DNA of 64,000 nt. Origin: Streptomyces flavofungini (GTDB lineage Bacteria > Actinomycetota > Actinomycetes > Streptomycetales > Streptomycetaceae). Within the stretch, counting starts at the first letter, position 1; each line of letters starts with the position of its first letter. Shown piece by piece: positions 1 to 9,024 of the stretch. The stretch spans positions 5,096,501 to 5,160,500 of the forward strand of contig NZ_CP128846.1 in NCBI RefSeq assembly GCF_030388665.1, read 5' to 3'. The notes under the pieces are model-generated. The model ran no database searches, was not told the DNA's origin, and saw only the letters and a program-made list of their open reading frames with translations. The translations under genes were made by a program, and so were the position numbers.

Positions 1-939
1 GACGTGGCTCGCGTCCTTGTGGTAGATGATCAGGTCGCCGGGCCGCATGTTCTTCACGTCGACGCGCGGGAGCCGCTTCCACTGCTCCTGCGAGGTGCGC
101 GGGATGCCCTTGCCCGCGGCCGCCCAGGCCTGGGAGGTGAGCCCCGAGCAGTCGTACGACTTCGGGCCCTCCGCGCCCCAGACGTAGGGCTTGCCGATCT
201 GTGCCGTGGCGAACGCGATCGCCTTCTTGCCGGGGGAGGTCGCCTCGCCCTTGGCGTCCTTGAGTATGCCCGTGTCCACCCAGGCCGACTGCTGCCTGAG
301 CGCGGCCTCCTCCTCCAGCTTCCGCAGCCGGTCGCGCTCCTTCTTCTCCAGGCGCGACTCCAGCTTCTCGGCGGTGGCGATCTTCTTCTTGATCTTCTTC
401 TTCGCCTCCGCCTTGGCCTTGCGGCCCGCTTCCAGCTTCTTCCACTGCGCGGAGGCGTCCTTGGCGTACGTCTTCAAGTCCGCCTGGGTGCGGCTCATTT
501 CCGTGAGCATGGCCTTCGTCGCGTGCTGGCCCTGGCGGAGCCGCCCGGTGCCGTCCAGGAAGCGGCTCGGGTTGTCGCTGAGCAGCAGCCGGGCCTCGTC
601 CGGGACGCCGCCGCCGCGGTACTGCGCGCGGGCCGCGGCGCCCGCGCGGGCCTTCAGCCTGTCCAGCTTCCGCTGGCCCTTGTCGATGGATCTCGCGAGC
701 CGCACGATCTCCTGCGACTGCTTCTCGGCCTTCTCCTCCGCGGCGTTGTACGCGTCCGTGGCCGTGCCCGCCTCGCGGTAGAGCCGCTCGATCTCCTTGC
801 GGACCTTCTCCAGGGAGCTGTTCGACGAAGGAGTGGGCTCGGCCGGGCTCGCGAACGCCGTGCCCGGCGCGGCGAGCACCGCGGCCGCGCACGCGCAGAC
901 CAGTGCCACGGCTGTCGTCGAGTGCCTCTTGCCGGTCAC
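1..939 (-). CDS. NlpC/P60 peptidoglycan hydrolase, C-terminus outside window
   Basis: Secreted cell-wall hydrolase of the NlpC/P60 (C40) family, predicted to cut peptide stems of peptidoglycan. The visible 313 residues start VTGKRHSTTAVALVCACAAA, a Sec signal peptide of about 30 residues. A long charged alpha-helical stretch (about residues 40-190, rich in E/K/R/A) follows and is probably a coiled coil. The catalytic domain begins near residue 200. The nucleophile is Cys264 in YDCSG, and the frame leaves the window in MRPGDLIIYHKDASHV, just after the catalytic His. A GTG at 946-948 is an alternative start three codons upstream. Gene end and any partner genes are outside the window. I looked for a c-di-AMP riboswitch in 940-1209 and did not recognise one. 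Confidence 0.85.
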   Translation of the reverse strand, partial: MTGKRHSTTAVALVCACAAAVLAAPGTAFASPAEPTPSSNSSLEKVRKEIERLYREAGTATDAYNAAEEKAEKQSQEIVRLARSIDKGQRKLDRLKARAGAAARAQYRGGGVPDEARLLLSDNPSRFLDGTGRLRQGQHATKAMLTEMSRTQADLKTYAKDASAQWKKLEAGRKAKAEAKKKIKKKIATAEKLESRLEKKERDRLRKLEEEAALRQQSAWVDTGILKDAKGEATSPGKKAIAFATAQIGKPYVWGAEGPKSYDCSGLTSQAWAAAGKGIPRTSQEQWKRLPRVDVKNMRPGDLIIYHKDASHV

Positions 940-1209
940 GCCCGCCACCCCCAAAGCTGATTTACCGTCAGTAACTTCCCGGTGTTCCCGGGATGGTGCC
1001 ACGCCGGTGCTGAATGCGACAGAGCCGCGCGGCAACTCCGAACTCCCACCCGCCACATGTGACGAACCGCACGCGAAGATCGTTCCTCGCAGGTCACGAG
1101 GCATTCGCGGAACAATTCCGGCACCCGGGCCGGGGCGAAGGCGGTGGTGGCGGCGGGGCCGCCCCTCCCCGGACGGCACCCGCGCCCGGCCTGTCGCGCG
1201 CCTCCGGGT

Positions 1210-2016
1210 TCAGCCCCGCACCGGCGCCAACGCCCCCCACGCCACCGTCACTTCCCCCTGCCGCCACCGCGAACTCCGGTCGAGCACCGGCCAGTCCGCC
1301 GTCAGGTCCCGCACCGCCCGCAGCCACCGCTGCCGCGCCCCGTACGCGGCGTACGGCGCGGCCGCGGCCCACGCCCGGTCGAAGTCGCGCAGGAACGCGT
1401 GCACCGGCTCGCCCGGCACGTTCCGGTGGATCAGCGCCTTCGGCAGTCGCTCGGCGAGGTCGGACGGGCGGTCCAGGGAGGCGAGGCGGGCCGCGAAGGT
1501 GACCGTGCGCGGGCCCTCGGGGCCGAGCGCGACCCACACGTGCCTGCGCCCGATCTCGTCGCACGTGCCCTCGACGAGGAGGCCGCCCGGGGCGAGCCGC
1601 GCGCACAGCCGCTCCCACACGGCGGCGACCGCCTCCTCGTCGTACTGCCGCAGCACATTGGCGGCGCGGACGAGCAGCGGCCGGGCGGGCAGCGGCACCT
1701 CGAAGCCGCCGTGCCGGAAGGTGAGGCCCTCGCGCGCGTAGGGCCGGGCCGCCGCCACCCGCTCCGGGTCGATCTCGATGCCGACCACGCGCGTGCGTGG
1801 GGCGACGGTACGCAGCCGCAGCAGCAGCTCGACGGCGGTCCAGGGGGCGGCTCCGTAGCCGAGGTCGACCGCGATCGGCTCGTCCGCGCGGCGCAGGGCG
1901 GCGCCGTGGGTGGCGGCGATCCAGCGGTCCATGCGGCGCAGCCGGTTGGGGTTGGTGGTCCCGCGCGTCACGGTTCCCACAGGTCGGGAGGGTGGACGGG
2001 GAGCGCGGGGGGTCAT
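1210..2016 (-). CDS. class I SAM-dependent methyltransferase
   Basis: 268 residues. An SAM-binding motif I, AVDLGYGAAPWT, lies near residue 50, and a motif II-like acidic strand, RVVGIEIDPERV, about 35 residues later, as in class I Rossmann methyltransferases. RAANVLRQYDEEAV and LAPGGLLVEGTCDE fit motifs III-IV. The substrate cannot be read from the sequence. The ATG at 2016 was chosen over upstream in-frame starts because MTPRAP begins the disordered basic leader. It is divergent from mshA with about 185 bp between the starts. A methyltransferase next to mshA is usual in Streptomyces, but a role in mycothiol synthesis is not implied. Confidence 0.75.
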   Translation of the reverse strand: MTPRAPRPPSRPVGTVTRGTTNPNRLRRMDRWIAATHGAALRRADEPIAVDLGYGAAPWTAVELLLRLRTVAPRTRVVGIEIDPERVAAARPYAREGLTFRHGGFEVPLPARPLLVRAANVLRQYDEEAVAAVWERLCARLAPGGLLVEGTCDEIGRRHVWVALGPEGPRTVTFAARLASLDRPSDLAERLPKALIHRNVPGEPVHAFLRDFDRAWAAAAPYAAYGARQRWLRAVRDLTADWPVLDRSSRWRQGEVTVAWGALAPVRG

Positions 2017-2201
2017 GAGGGCAAGCGTAAGCAAGGGGCGGGGCCGGGCCCTGCCGCGCCATCAAGGTAATGCTTTGGCAAAGAGGAAATGGAGGTGGGG
2101 CTTCCGGTGTTGCTCCTCCAGGAGGCCCGCACCCGGCCTCCGCCTCGTCGTGCCCGCCGTTCCCGGCAAAGCCCGCCGTCAAGGCCAAGGAGGACCGCCA
2201 C

Positions 2202-3551
2202 GTGAGCCACTACGTGACCAGGCTCGGGCGTCGCTCTCCAACCCCCTCGTACGCCAGGATCCGCCTTCCCGGCTCCTCCCGCCGCCCCCGCCGGGTGGCC
2301 ATGCTGAGCGTGCACACCTCGCCGCTGCACCAGCCGGGCACCGGTGACGCGGGCGGCATGAACGTCTACATCGTGGAGCTGGCCAAGCGCCTGGCCGCGA
2401 TCAACATCGAGGTCGAGATCTTCACCCGCGCCACCACCGGCGCCCTGCCGCCCACCGTCGAACTGGCACCCGGCGTGCTCGTGCGCCACGTCGACGCGGG
2501 CCCCTACGAAGGCCTCGCCAAGGAGGAGCTGCCCGCCCAGCTGTGCGCCTTCACGCACGGCGTGATGCAGGCCTGGGCAGGCCACCGGCCCGGCCACTAC
2601 GACCTGGTCCACTCGCACTACTGGCTCAGCGGGCACGTCGGCTGGCTGGCCGCCGAGCGCTGGGGCACCCCCCTGGTGCACGCCATGCACACCATGGCCA
2701 AGGTCAAGAACGCCGCGCTCGCCGCGGGCGACACTCCGGAGCCCACCGCCCGCGTCATCGGCGAGACCCAGATCGTGCGCGCCGCCGACCGGCTCATCGC
2801 CAACACCTCCGAAGAGGCCGACGAACTCGTACGCCACTACGAAGCCGACCCCGGCAAGGTCGCCGTCGTCCACCCCGGCGTGAACCTGGACCGCTTCCGC
2901 CCCGCCGACGGTCGCGCCGCCGCCCGCCACCGCCTCGGTCTGCCGCAGGACGCCCTGATCCCCCTCTTCGCGGGCCGCATCCAGCCCCTGAAGGCGCCCG
3001 ACGTGCTGCTGCGCGCCGTCGGCGTCCTCCTGGGGGAGCGGCCCGAGCTGCGCTCGCGGATCGTCGTGCCCGTCGTCGGCGGGCCCAGCGGGAGCGGGCT
3101 CGCCAAGCCGGAGGGCCTGCAGAAGCTGGCCGCCCGGCTCGGCATCGCGGATGTCGTACGGTTCCAGCCGCCCGTCGGGCAGGAGCAGCTCGCGGACTGG
3201 TTCCGGGCCGCGTCCGTGCTCGTGATGCCCTCCTACAGCGAGTCCTTCGGGCTCGTGGCCATCGAGGCGCAGGCCGCGGGGACGCCGGTGCTCGCCGCCT
3301 CGGTGGGCGGGCTGCCCGTCGCCGTGCGCGACGGCGTCACCGGGTTCCTCGTGGCGGGCCACGAACCCGCCCACTACGCGCGCGTACTGCGCGAGTTCGC
3401 CGACTCTCCACAGCTTGTGGACCGCATGGGCGCGGCGGCCGCGCGGCACGCCGAGTCCTTCGGGTGGGGGACCGCCGCGTCCGCCACGGCCGACGTGTAC
3501 ACCGCCGCCGTGCACGATCACCGGCGTCACGTACGCTCGCACCATGGGTGA
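2202..3551 (+). CDS. mshA: D-inositol-3-phosphate glycosyltransferase, mycothiol synthesis
   Basis: Family GT4 retaining glycosyltransferase making the first mycothiol intermediate from UDP-GlcNAc and 1L-inositol-3-phosphate; cytoplasmic. 449 residues. The N-terminal Rossmann lobe carries [20 protein letters not shown], typical of MshA, then [11 protein letters not shown] and [11 protein letters not shown]. The C-terminal lobe has [17 protein letters not shown] and the nucleotide-sugar motif [21 protein letters not shown] (E-x7-E). The GTG at 2202 was chosen because AAGGAGG ends 8 nt upstream; the frame stays open to 2070, but that part is arginine/glycine filler. Its stop overlaps the next start by 8 nt, so the YbjN-like gene is probably translationally coupled. 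Confidence 0.93.
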   Translation: MSHYVTRLGRRSPTPSYARIRLPGSSRRPRRVAMLSVHTSPLHQPGTGDAGGMNVYIVELAKRLAAINIEVEIFTRATTGALPPTVELAPGVLVRHVDAGPYEGLAKEELPAQLCAFTHGVMQAWAGHRPGHYDLVHSHYWLSGHVGWLAAERWGTPLVHAMHTMAKVKNAALAAGDTPEPTARVIGETQIVRAADRLIANTSEEADELVRHYEADPGKVAVVHPGVNLDRFRPADGRAAARHRLGLPQDALIPLFAGRIQPLKAPDVLLRAVGVLLGERPELRSRIVVPVVGGPSGSGLAKPEGLQKLAARLGIADVVRFQPPVGQEQLADWFRAASVLVMPSYSESFGLVAIEAQAAGTPVLAASVGGLPVAVRDGVTGFLVAGHEPAHYARVLREFADSPQLVDRMGAAAARHAESFGWGTAASATADVYTAAVHDHRRHVRSHHG

Positions 3552-4044
3552 CGTTGCTGGCGGGGAGCCTTCCGCGGTGATCGAGCGGGCGCTGGACGAG
3601 GCCGAGCTCGAGTGGGAATCCCCCGAGCCCGGGGCGTACGTGGTGAAGCTGCCCGGCACGCGCAAGCTCTCCACGACCCTCTCGCTGCGCGTGGGCAAGC
3701 ACTCGCTGTCCCTCAACGCCTTCGTGATCCGCCGCCCCGACGAGAACCACGAAGGCGTCCACCGGTGGCTCCTGGAGCGCAACCTCCGCCTCTACGGAGT
3801 CGGTTACGCCATCGACTCCCTGGGGGACGTCTACGTCGCCGGCAAGCTGCCGCTCGCCGCCGTCACCCCCGACGAACTCGACCGGCTCCTCGGCTCCGTC
3901 CTCGAAGCGGCCGACGGGTCCTTCAACACCCTTCTGGAGCTGGGGTTCGCCACGGCGATCCGTAAGGAGTACGAGTGGCGCGTCGCGCGCGGCGAATCCA
4001 CGCGCAACTTGGACGCATTCACCCACCTGACCCAGCCCAGGTAG
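3544..4044 (+). CDS. YbjN domain-containing protein
   Basis: 166-residue cytoplasmic protein of the YbjN type, a fold resembling type III secretion chaperones, without enzymatic motifs. The central part ([20 protein letters not shown], then [18 protein letters not shown]) matches the beta-rich dimerising core. The C-terminal helix runs through [20 protein letters not shown]. It overlaps the 3' end of mshA by 8 nt, so the two genes form one transcription unit. The exact function is unknown. The family is often described as sensory-transduction or stress related, which the sequence itself neither supports nor excludes. Confidence 0.8.
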   Translation: MGDVAGGEPSAVIERALDEAELEWESPEPGAYVVKLPGTRKLSTTLSLRVGKHSLSLNAFVIRRPDENHEGVHRWLLERNLRLYGVGYAIDSLGDVYVAGKLPLAAVTPDELDRLLGSVLEAADGSFNTLLELGFATAIRKEYEWRVARGESTRNLDAFTHLTQPR

Positions 4045-4147
4045 TCCGCAGCCACGGCCGACGGTGCCCGTAACGCCCGCGGTAACGCGCACGGTACGGA
4101 GTCTTCCCCCGGCGGGCAGCCTCGTGGCATGCTCCCGCCCAACGTAG

Positions 4148-4166
4148 ACGTGAACGTCGTTCACGT
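4148..4166. promoter_or_regulatory. perfect 19-bp palindrome, candidate operator
   Basis: ACGTGAACGTCGTTCACGT is a perfect inverted repeat of 9-bp arms around one T, ending 24 bp before the start codon at 4191. An AT-rich stretch (TACATATAC) and a GGGAGG ribosome site follow directly. Position and symmetry suggest a repressor site controlling the beta-helix gene; the regulator is not in the window. Confidence 0.55.
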
Positions 4167-4190
4167 ACATATACGGGAGGCGGGGCGGGC

Positions 4191-5855
4191 ATGGGCAACC
4201 TCAGCAGACGCGGCATCCTCGGCGGAGCCGTCGCCGTCGCGGCGACCGCCGTCACCGGCCCGGTCGCGACCGCGGCACCCGGACCCCGCCAGGCCGCCGA
4301 ACCCCCCACCCTCTGGCGAGAGTTCACCAAGGCCCCCTACACCCACCCCCAGATCCCCTACGTGGGACGAGCAGGAGCCCGCAGGGGCGCCCGGCACCTC
4401 CGGCGGCCCGAGCGCGTGTTCCACGCCCACCGATACGGCGCGAGGCCCGACGCGGAGTCGAACGCGTCCGCCATCAACCGTGCCCTCGCCGCCGCCGGAA
4501 GGGCCGGCGGGGGCACGGTCCAGCTCGCCCCGGGCACGTACCGCATCGACGACATCATCCGCATCGGGGACGACGGCGTCGTGCTGAGGGGCGCGGGCAG
4601 CGGCCGCACGAAGCTGCTCGCGACCAGGAACCTGACCGAACTCGTCGGCCCCTACGGCAGCCGCTACGGCGGCGACAAGTCCAGCTGGTCCTGGGCCGGA
4701 GGCCTGATCTGGCTGTGCCCGCGCGACCGACTGGACAGCCTCACGGCCGCCATCAGGGCGAAGGACTGGCCGTTCGAGGGCTGGACGGGCAACAAGCGCG
4801 ACGAGTGGCGCACCCTCACCACGGTCGCCCCCGCCACCCGCGGCTCCTGGTCGGTCCGCGTCGCCGACACCTCCCGGCTGCGCCGCGGCAGCCTCGTCCT
4901 GCTGCGCCTCGCCGACGACGCCGACCACACGCTCCTGGAGCACATGGCGGGCGAAGGACCGGGGGCGCGGGCGTACACCTGGGACGACAAGACGAAGCTG
5001 ACGTCGTACGTCCCCTACGAGTGGCCCGTGCGGATCGCCCAGGTCAAGGGGCACACCGTCACCTTCGAGCGCCCCCTGCCGCTGGACGTACGCCCCGAGT
5101 GGGACCCCCGGCTCACCACCCACGTCCCCGCGCTCACCGGCTCCGGAGTCGAGGGGCTCACCCTGGAGGCGGTGCGGACCCCGCAGTCCCCGCACCTGCT
5201 CGACAAGGGCCACAACGGCGTCACCTTCCAGTGCGCGTACGACTGTTGGGCCGACGACGTGCGCGTACGCCACGTGGACAACGGCTTCGGCCTGGTCGCC
5301 GCCTCCGCCTGCACGCTGCGCCGCACCGCCGTGGGCGGCCGCGGCTCGCACCACCCGTACTTCTGCCGCGAGGGCTCGCACGACAACCTGATCGAGGAGT
5401 TCCGCATCGAGCGGCGCACCGTGCCCGCGCCCGCCGGGACCCAGCTGCACGGCATCAACGTGGAGGGCCTGTCCTCGTACAACGTGTGGTCGCGGGGCGT
5501 CATGGAGATGGGGACGTTCGACACGCACCGGGGGATGCCGTTCGCCAACGTACGGACGGAGATCACCGTCGAGAACGACGGGCGGCACGGCGGCGACGCC
5601 AGCGCGGGGCCCCTCTACGGAGCGCGATTCACCCACTGGAACGTCACGGTCACCAACCAGCGCGCCGGACTGGTTAAAATTGACGGCATCGCTCCGTACA
5701 GTGCCACGGTCGGCATCTCCCGGGTCCGTGAGTTCGACCAGATCGACGTACCGGACTTCTCCGGAGAGCTCAATTCCCGTATCGAGGCGTACGGTTCACC
5801 GGGTTCCGTCCGGCCTCGGAACCTGTACGAGGCGCAGCGCGTTCTGGGGGAGTGA
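4191..5855 (+). CDS. Tat-exported right-handed beta-helix (pectate-lyase-like) protein
   Basis: 554 residues. The N-terminus MGNLSRRGILGGAVAVAATA has a twin-arginine motif (S-R-R-G-I-L) and hydrophobic core, so export by Tat is likely. The segment AHRYGARPDAESNASAINRA near residue 85 is the signature start of the pectate-lyase superfamily / GH28-related domain. Repeating strands follow: GGTVQLAPGTYRIDDIIRI, GVEGLTLEAV, NGVTFQCAYDCWADDVRVRH, CTLRRTAVGGRGSHHPYF. A probable role is an extracellular polysaccharide lyase or hydrolase. Catalytic residues cannot be assigned, and a phage-tailspike-like depolymerase cannot be excluded. It stands alone behind the palindrome at 4148-4166. Confidence 0.75.
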   Translation: MGNLSRRGILGGAVAVAATAVTGPVATAAPGPRQAAEPPTLWREFTKAPYTHPQIPYVGRAGARRGARHLRRPERVFHAHRYGARPDAESNASAINRALAAAGRAGGGTVQLAPGTYRIDDIIRIGDDGVVLRGAGSGRTKLLATRNLTELVGPYGSRYGGDKSSWSWAGGLIWLCPRDRLDSLTAAIRAKDWPFEGWTGNKRDEWRTLTTVAPATRGSWSVRVADTSRLRRGSLVLLRLADDADHTLLEHMAGEGPGARAYTWDDKTKLTSYVPYEWPVRIAQVKGHTVTFERPLPLDVRPEWDPRLTTHVPALTGSGVEGLTLEAVRTPQSPHLLDKGHNGVTFQCAYDCWADDVRVRHVDNGFGLVAASACTLRRTAVGGRGSHHPYFCREGSHDNLIEEFRIERRTVPAPAGTQLHGINVEGLSSYNVWSRGVMEMGTFDTHRGMPFANVRTEITVENDGRHGGDASAGPLYGARFTHWNVTVTNQRAGLVKIDGIAPYSATVGISRVREFDQIDVPDFSGELNSRIEAYGSPGSVRPRNLYEAQRVLGE

Positions 5856-5893
5856 GGCCGGGCCCGCAGCCCGCAGCTCTCAGGCCTCGGGCC

Positions 5894-6163
5894 TCAGTTG
5901 AAGGGGACCAGGCGGACCACCGTCACGGTGAGGACCGACCCCGACACGTAGTAGAGGACGATCGCGCCGCCGACCGTCGCCTCACGGCGGTCGCGCTCGG
6001 CGGCGTCCGTGGAGACGGCCGTCGAGCCGTGGCCGTAGGGGTCGCGGCCGAGCGTGCGCTCCATCGCCGCCCGGAAGGCGTCCGCGTCGTTCATCTTGGC
6101 GAGGGTGTCGTCGGCGGGCGGCGCGTAGGTGATGCGGTACCTGCGGCTCCGGTGACGGCTCAC
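5894..6163 (-). CDS. small RelE/ParE-like toxin candidate
   Basis: 89 residues, basic, with a GTG start. The layout resembles the RelE/ParE superfamily: RYRITYAPPADDTLAKM gives strand 1 and helix 1, and GGAIVLYYVSGSVLTVTVVRL supplies the paired C-terminal strands. The start codon overlaps the stop of the upstream small gene (GTGA at 6160-6163), the usual antitoxin-first arrangement. Toxicity is inferred only from size, fold pattern and coupling; a housekeeping small protein is possible. Confidence 0.5.
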   Translation of the reverse strand: MSRHRSRRYRITYAPPADDTLAKMNDADAFRAAMERTLGRDPYGHGSTAVSTDAAERDRREATVGGAIVLYYVSGSVLTVTVVRLVPFN

Positions 6164-6408
6164 GCGATGCTCCGCCTCTCGGCCTCGTCGGCGGCGAGCC
6201 GGTCGAGCACCGCCTCGGCCTCGGGGTCGGGCACGGACTCCAGCATCCAGTGCCGCATCACGGAGTGGATCTCGTCGACTCCGGCCTCGTTGATGGCCCG
6301 GTCGAACTCCGCGCGCCGGTCCTCGGGCAGGGCGGCGCGGATGTCCGGGATGGTGTTGGGGACATCGACCTCCTCGCCGCCGACGAAGGTCTTCAGTGGT
6401 TCGGCCAT
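6160..6408 (-). CDS. small acidic antitoxin-like protein
   Basis: 82 residues, acidic, MAEPLKTFVGGEEVDVPNTI at the start. The core IPDIRAALPEDRRAEFDRAI resembles the IRAALPEDRAEF-type motif of the DUF6247 family, which often precedes RelE-like genes in Streptomyces; this is remembered, not searched. The 4-nt overlap with the following basic protein suggests a toxin-antitoxin operon. No DNA-binding motif is evident. The two genes lie convergent to the beta-helix gene and are followed by the MFS gene in the same direction after a 70-bp gap. Confidence 0.55.
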   Translation of the reverse strand: MAEPLKTFVGGEEVDVPNTIPDIRAALPEDRRAEFDRAINEAGVDEIHSVMRHWMLESVPDPEAEAVLDRLAADEAERRSIA

Positions 6409-6482
6409 GGTCGGGTCACTCTCCCTGGGATCCCTGGGTGGGCCCTGCGCTGATCTCACGGTAGCGGCGGTGCGCGGAACCT

Positions 6483-7877
6483 TCAGTCGCCGAGGGCCTT
6501 GGGCACCACGACCTCCGGCTCCGCGGCCCGCGCCACCATGAGCTCCGGCACCTCGCCCTCGCGCATCACGCCCTCGCGCATCACGCCCTCGCGCACCTCG
6601 CCCTCCGACTCCGCGGTCCGCGCCACCGTCGGCTCGGGCGCCGGGACCTCGTGCCCCGCCGCCCCCGCCCGCGGCTCCGCGGGAAGCCCCCGCATCAGAC
6701 CCCAGTACCCGAGCGCCGCCACCGTACCCACGAGCGCGCAGCCGCCCCACAGCCACTCCGCGCCCAGGCGGTCGATCAGGAAGCCGGACATCAGCGGTGC
6801 CACGAGCCCCGCCACGGCCCACGACATCGTGTACATGCCCTGGTAACGGCCGCGCCCGTGCGTCGGCGAGAGCCGCACGACCAGGCCCGTCTGGGTGGGC
6901 GCGTTGATGATCTCGGCGAGCGTCCACACCATCACCGTCAGCGCGAACACCCCGACCGAACCGGCGAACGCGGTGAGCCCGAACCCGTACCCCGCCACGA
7001 GCGAGGACAGCACGAGCAGGCGCTGCGGGTCGCGGTGCTCGATGAACCGCGTCACGGGGATCTGCAGCGCGACGATCATGACGCCGTTCACGGCGATGGC
7101 GAGGCCGTAGTCGCTCGGTGAGAACCCCGCCTCGCCCATCGCCACCGGCAGCCCGAGCGCCCCCTGCTGGAAGACCAGCGCGACCAGGAAGGACAGGCCG
7201 ACCACACCCATGAACCGCCCGTCCCGCAGCACCGTGCCGAGCCCGACCGACTCCTCGGCCGCCGTCGCCTCCGCACTGCGCGTCGGCCGGGACTCCGGCA
7301 GCTTCACGAACACCAGGACCGCGCACACCAGCGTCATCGCGCCCTCGACGAGGAAGCCCGCGCGGTAGCTGTACGAGGCGATGAAGCCCGCGCCCGCCGT
7401 GGAGATCGCGAACCCCAGGTTGATCGCCCAGTAGTTGAGCGAGAAGGCCCGCACCCGGTCCTCGGGCCGCACGATGTCGGCCAGCATCGCCTGCACGGCG
7501 GGACGCGAGGCGTTGCTCGCCATGCCGACGAGGAAGGCGACGCCCGCGATCGCCACCGGGTGCGTCATGAACCCGAGCAGCGCCACGGAGGCGGCCGTCG
7601 ACACCTGCGCGATCAGCAGCGTGGGCCGGCGCCCGAGCCGGTCGGTCATGACGCCCGCGCCGATCGAGGAGATGACACCGCCGAGCCCGTGCAGCGCGGC
7701 GACGAGCCCCGCGTACGTGGCCGAGTACCCCTGCTCCACGGTCAGGTACAGCGCCATGAAGGTGGCGACGAAGCCGCCGAGGCGGTTCACCAGGGTGCTG
7801 GTCCACAGCCACCAGAAGGCGGGCGGCAGTCCTGAGACGGACTCTTTGACGGCACGTCTCATGGCGACGATCGGCAT
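6483..7877 (-). CDS. MFS transporter, drug-efflux type
   Basis: 464 residues with about 12 hydrophobic segments; inner membrane. The loop between TM2 and TM3 has the family signature GAGVMTDRLGRRPT, and the first helix contains TSTLVNRLGGFVATFMALYL. It resembles proton-driven multidrug exporters; the substrate is unknown. The C-terminal cytoplasmic tail (from about residue 400) is disordered and carries a five-residue tandem repeat, REGVM-REGVM-REGE. ATG at 7877 is preceded by GGGGGA, and upstream frame extension to 7982 looks non-coding. A gap of 152 bp separates it from divergent gpmA. Confidence 0.8.
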   Translation of the reverse strand: MPIVAMRRAVKESVSGLPPAFWWLWTSTLVNRLGGFVATFMALYLTVEQGYSATYAGLVAALHGLGGVISSIGAGVMTDRLGRRPTLLIAQVSTAASVALLGFMTHPVAIAGVAFLVGMASNASRPAVQAMLADIVRPEDRVRAFSLNYWAINLGFAISTAGAGFIASYSYRAGFLVEGAMTLVCAVLVFVKLPESRPTRSAEATAAEESVGLGTVLRDGRFMGVVGLSFLVALVFQQGALGLPVAMGEAGFSPSDYGLAIAVNGVMIVALQIPVTRFIEHRDPQRLLVLSSLVAGYGFGLTAFAGSVGVFALTVMVWTLAEIINAPTQTGLVVRLSPTHGRGRYQGMYTMSWAVAGLVAPLMSGFLIDRLGAEWLWGGCALVGTVAALGYWGLMRGLPAEPRAGAAGHEVPAPEPTVARTAESEGEVREGVMREGVMREGEVPELMVARAAEPEVVVPKALGD

Positions 7878-8029
7878 GGATCCCCCGGATGGAACAGACA
7901 CTGCTTGTAAGTGGCAAAAACCGCATGCACAACTTACGACCCACGGGAACCTTCCCGCCACTCGATTGACGACAACCGTCAATCGCTCCCGGGGGCGACC
8001 CCTCCGGCGGTTCGATTACGCTCAGAGGC

Positions 8030-8791
8030 ATGGCCGACGCACCGTACAAGCTGATCCTCCTCCGCCACGGCGAGAGCGAATGGAACGCGAAGAACCTGTT
8101 CACCGGCTGGGTGGACGTCAACCTGAACGACAAGGGCGAGAAGGAGGCGGTCCGCGGCGGTGAGCTGCTGAAGGACGCCGGCCTGCTCCCCGACGTGGTC
8201 CACACGTCCCTCCAGAAGCGCGCGATCCGCACCGCGCAGCTCTCCCTGGAGGCGGCCGACCGCCACTGGATCCCCGTCCACCGCAGCTGGCGCCTGAACG
8301 AGCGCCACTACGGCGCCCTCCAGGGCAAGGACAAGGCGCAGACCCTCGCCGAGTTCGGCGAGGAGCAGTTCATGCTGTGGCGCCGCTCCTACGACACCCC
8401 GCCGCCCGCCCTGGAGGACGGCGCCGAGTTCTCGCAGTCCGCGGACCCGCGCTACGCCTCCATCCCCCCGGAGCTGCGCCCCCGCACGGAGTGCCTGAAG
8501 GACGTCGTCGTCCGCATGCTCCCGTACTGGTACGACGGCATCGTCCCCGACCTCCTGGCCGGCCGCACGGTCCTCGTCGCCGCCCACGGCAACAGCCTGC
8601 GCGCCCTCGTCAAGCACCTCGACGGCATCTCCGACGCCGACATCGCGGGCCTGAACATCCCCACCGGCATCCCGCTCTCCTACGAACTGGACGCCGACTT
8701 CAAGCCCCTGAACCCGGGCGGCACCTACCTCGACCCGGACGCCGCGAAGGCGGCCATCGAGGCGGTCAAGAACCAGGGCAAGAAGAAGTAG
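8030..8791 (+). CDS. gpmA: 2,3-bisphosphoglycerate-dependent phosphoglycerate mutase
   Basis: Glycolytic enzyme interconverting 3- and 2-phosphoglycerate; 253 residues, normal length. The phosphohistidine motif is [10 protein letters not shown] (His13), followed by FTGWVDVNL, and [16 protein letters not shown] is diagnostic of the dPGM family. The second catalytic His lies in [14 protein letters not shown]. The last codons NQGKKK-stop form part of a 21-bp sequence repeated exactly at 10446-10466, so this 3' end looks like an insertion site. A hairpin with a T-run follows at 8805-8844. Confidence 0.95.
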   Translation: MADAPYKLILLRHGESEWNAKNLFTGWVDVNLNDKGEKEAVRGGELLKDAGLLPDVVHTSLQKRAIRTAQLSLEAADRHWIPVHRSWRLNERHYGALQGKDKAQTLAEFGEEQFMLWRRSYDTPPPALEDGAEFSQSADPRYASIPPELRPRTECLKDVVVRMLPYWYDGIVPDLLAGRTVLVAAHGNSLRALVKHLDGISDADIAGLNIPTGIPLSYELDADFKPLNPGGTYLDPDAAKAAIEAVKNQGKKK

Positions 8792-8793
8792 GT
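8773..8793. repeat. 21-bp direct repeat, copy 1 (gpmA 3' end)
   Basis: CCAGGGCAAG...AAGTAGGT, covering the last five sense codons, the stop codon and 2 nt beyond of gpmA. It is identical to 10446-10466; flanking bases differ on both sides. The layout is like attL/attR of an element integrated at a gene's 3' end, which preserves the host gene. Confidence 0.7.
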
Positions 8794-8804
8794 TTTGCGA
8801 TCAT

Positions 8805-8844
8805 GCCCCCGACCTGTGCCTATGGCGCGGATCGGGGGCGTTTT
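8805..8844 (+). terminator. rho-independent-like terminator after gpmA
   Basis: Inverted repeat GCCCCCGA / TCGGGGGC (8805-8812 and 8832-8839) with a 19-nt loop, followed by GTTTTC. It lies inside the putative island, so it would be a second terminator brought in with it. Confidence 0.5.
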
Positions 8845-8886
8845 CACGGCCTGGGCCCACTGCGGGCCCTCGGTGCTGGAGTTCCT

Positions 8887-9024
8887 GTGCTGCTTCGGAC
8901 GCGTACCGGCTGCTCCAAGGACCGACCCATCCGGTGCACCATCACCACGTTCCGGGGCGATATCAACCGGATGACCTACGCGATCGGTGACCTGGCCGCC
9001 CGAAGCGAGAACGAGCCTCAGTGA
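8887..9024 (+). pseudogene. truncated reading frame ahead of the GNAT gene
   Basis: An open frame ending SKDRPIRCTITTFRGDIN...SENEPQ-stop reads into the start of the GNAT gene: its TGA overlaps the GTG at 9021 (GTGA). The frame has coding character only for the last roughly 37 codons; upstream it runs into the terminator and the gpmA repeat. I read it as the C-terminal end of a gene cut off at the island boundary. The family is not recognised, and it may be a chance open frame. Confidence 0.3.

Noticed and set aside
940..1209. c-di-AMP (ydaO) riboswitch before the NlpC/P60 gene
   Set aside because: Such switches precede some Streptomyces wall hydrolases, but I could not match the conserved core words here.
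4161..5636. 491-residue open frame opposite the beta-helix gene
   Set aside because: Antisense shadow caused by high GC; composition (V/G/R/A runs) unlike a folded protein, while the plus strand shows Tat signal and domain motifs.
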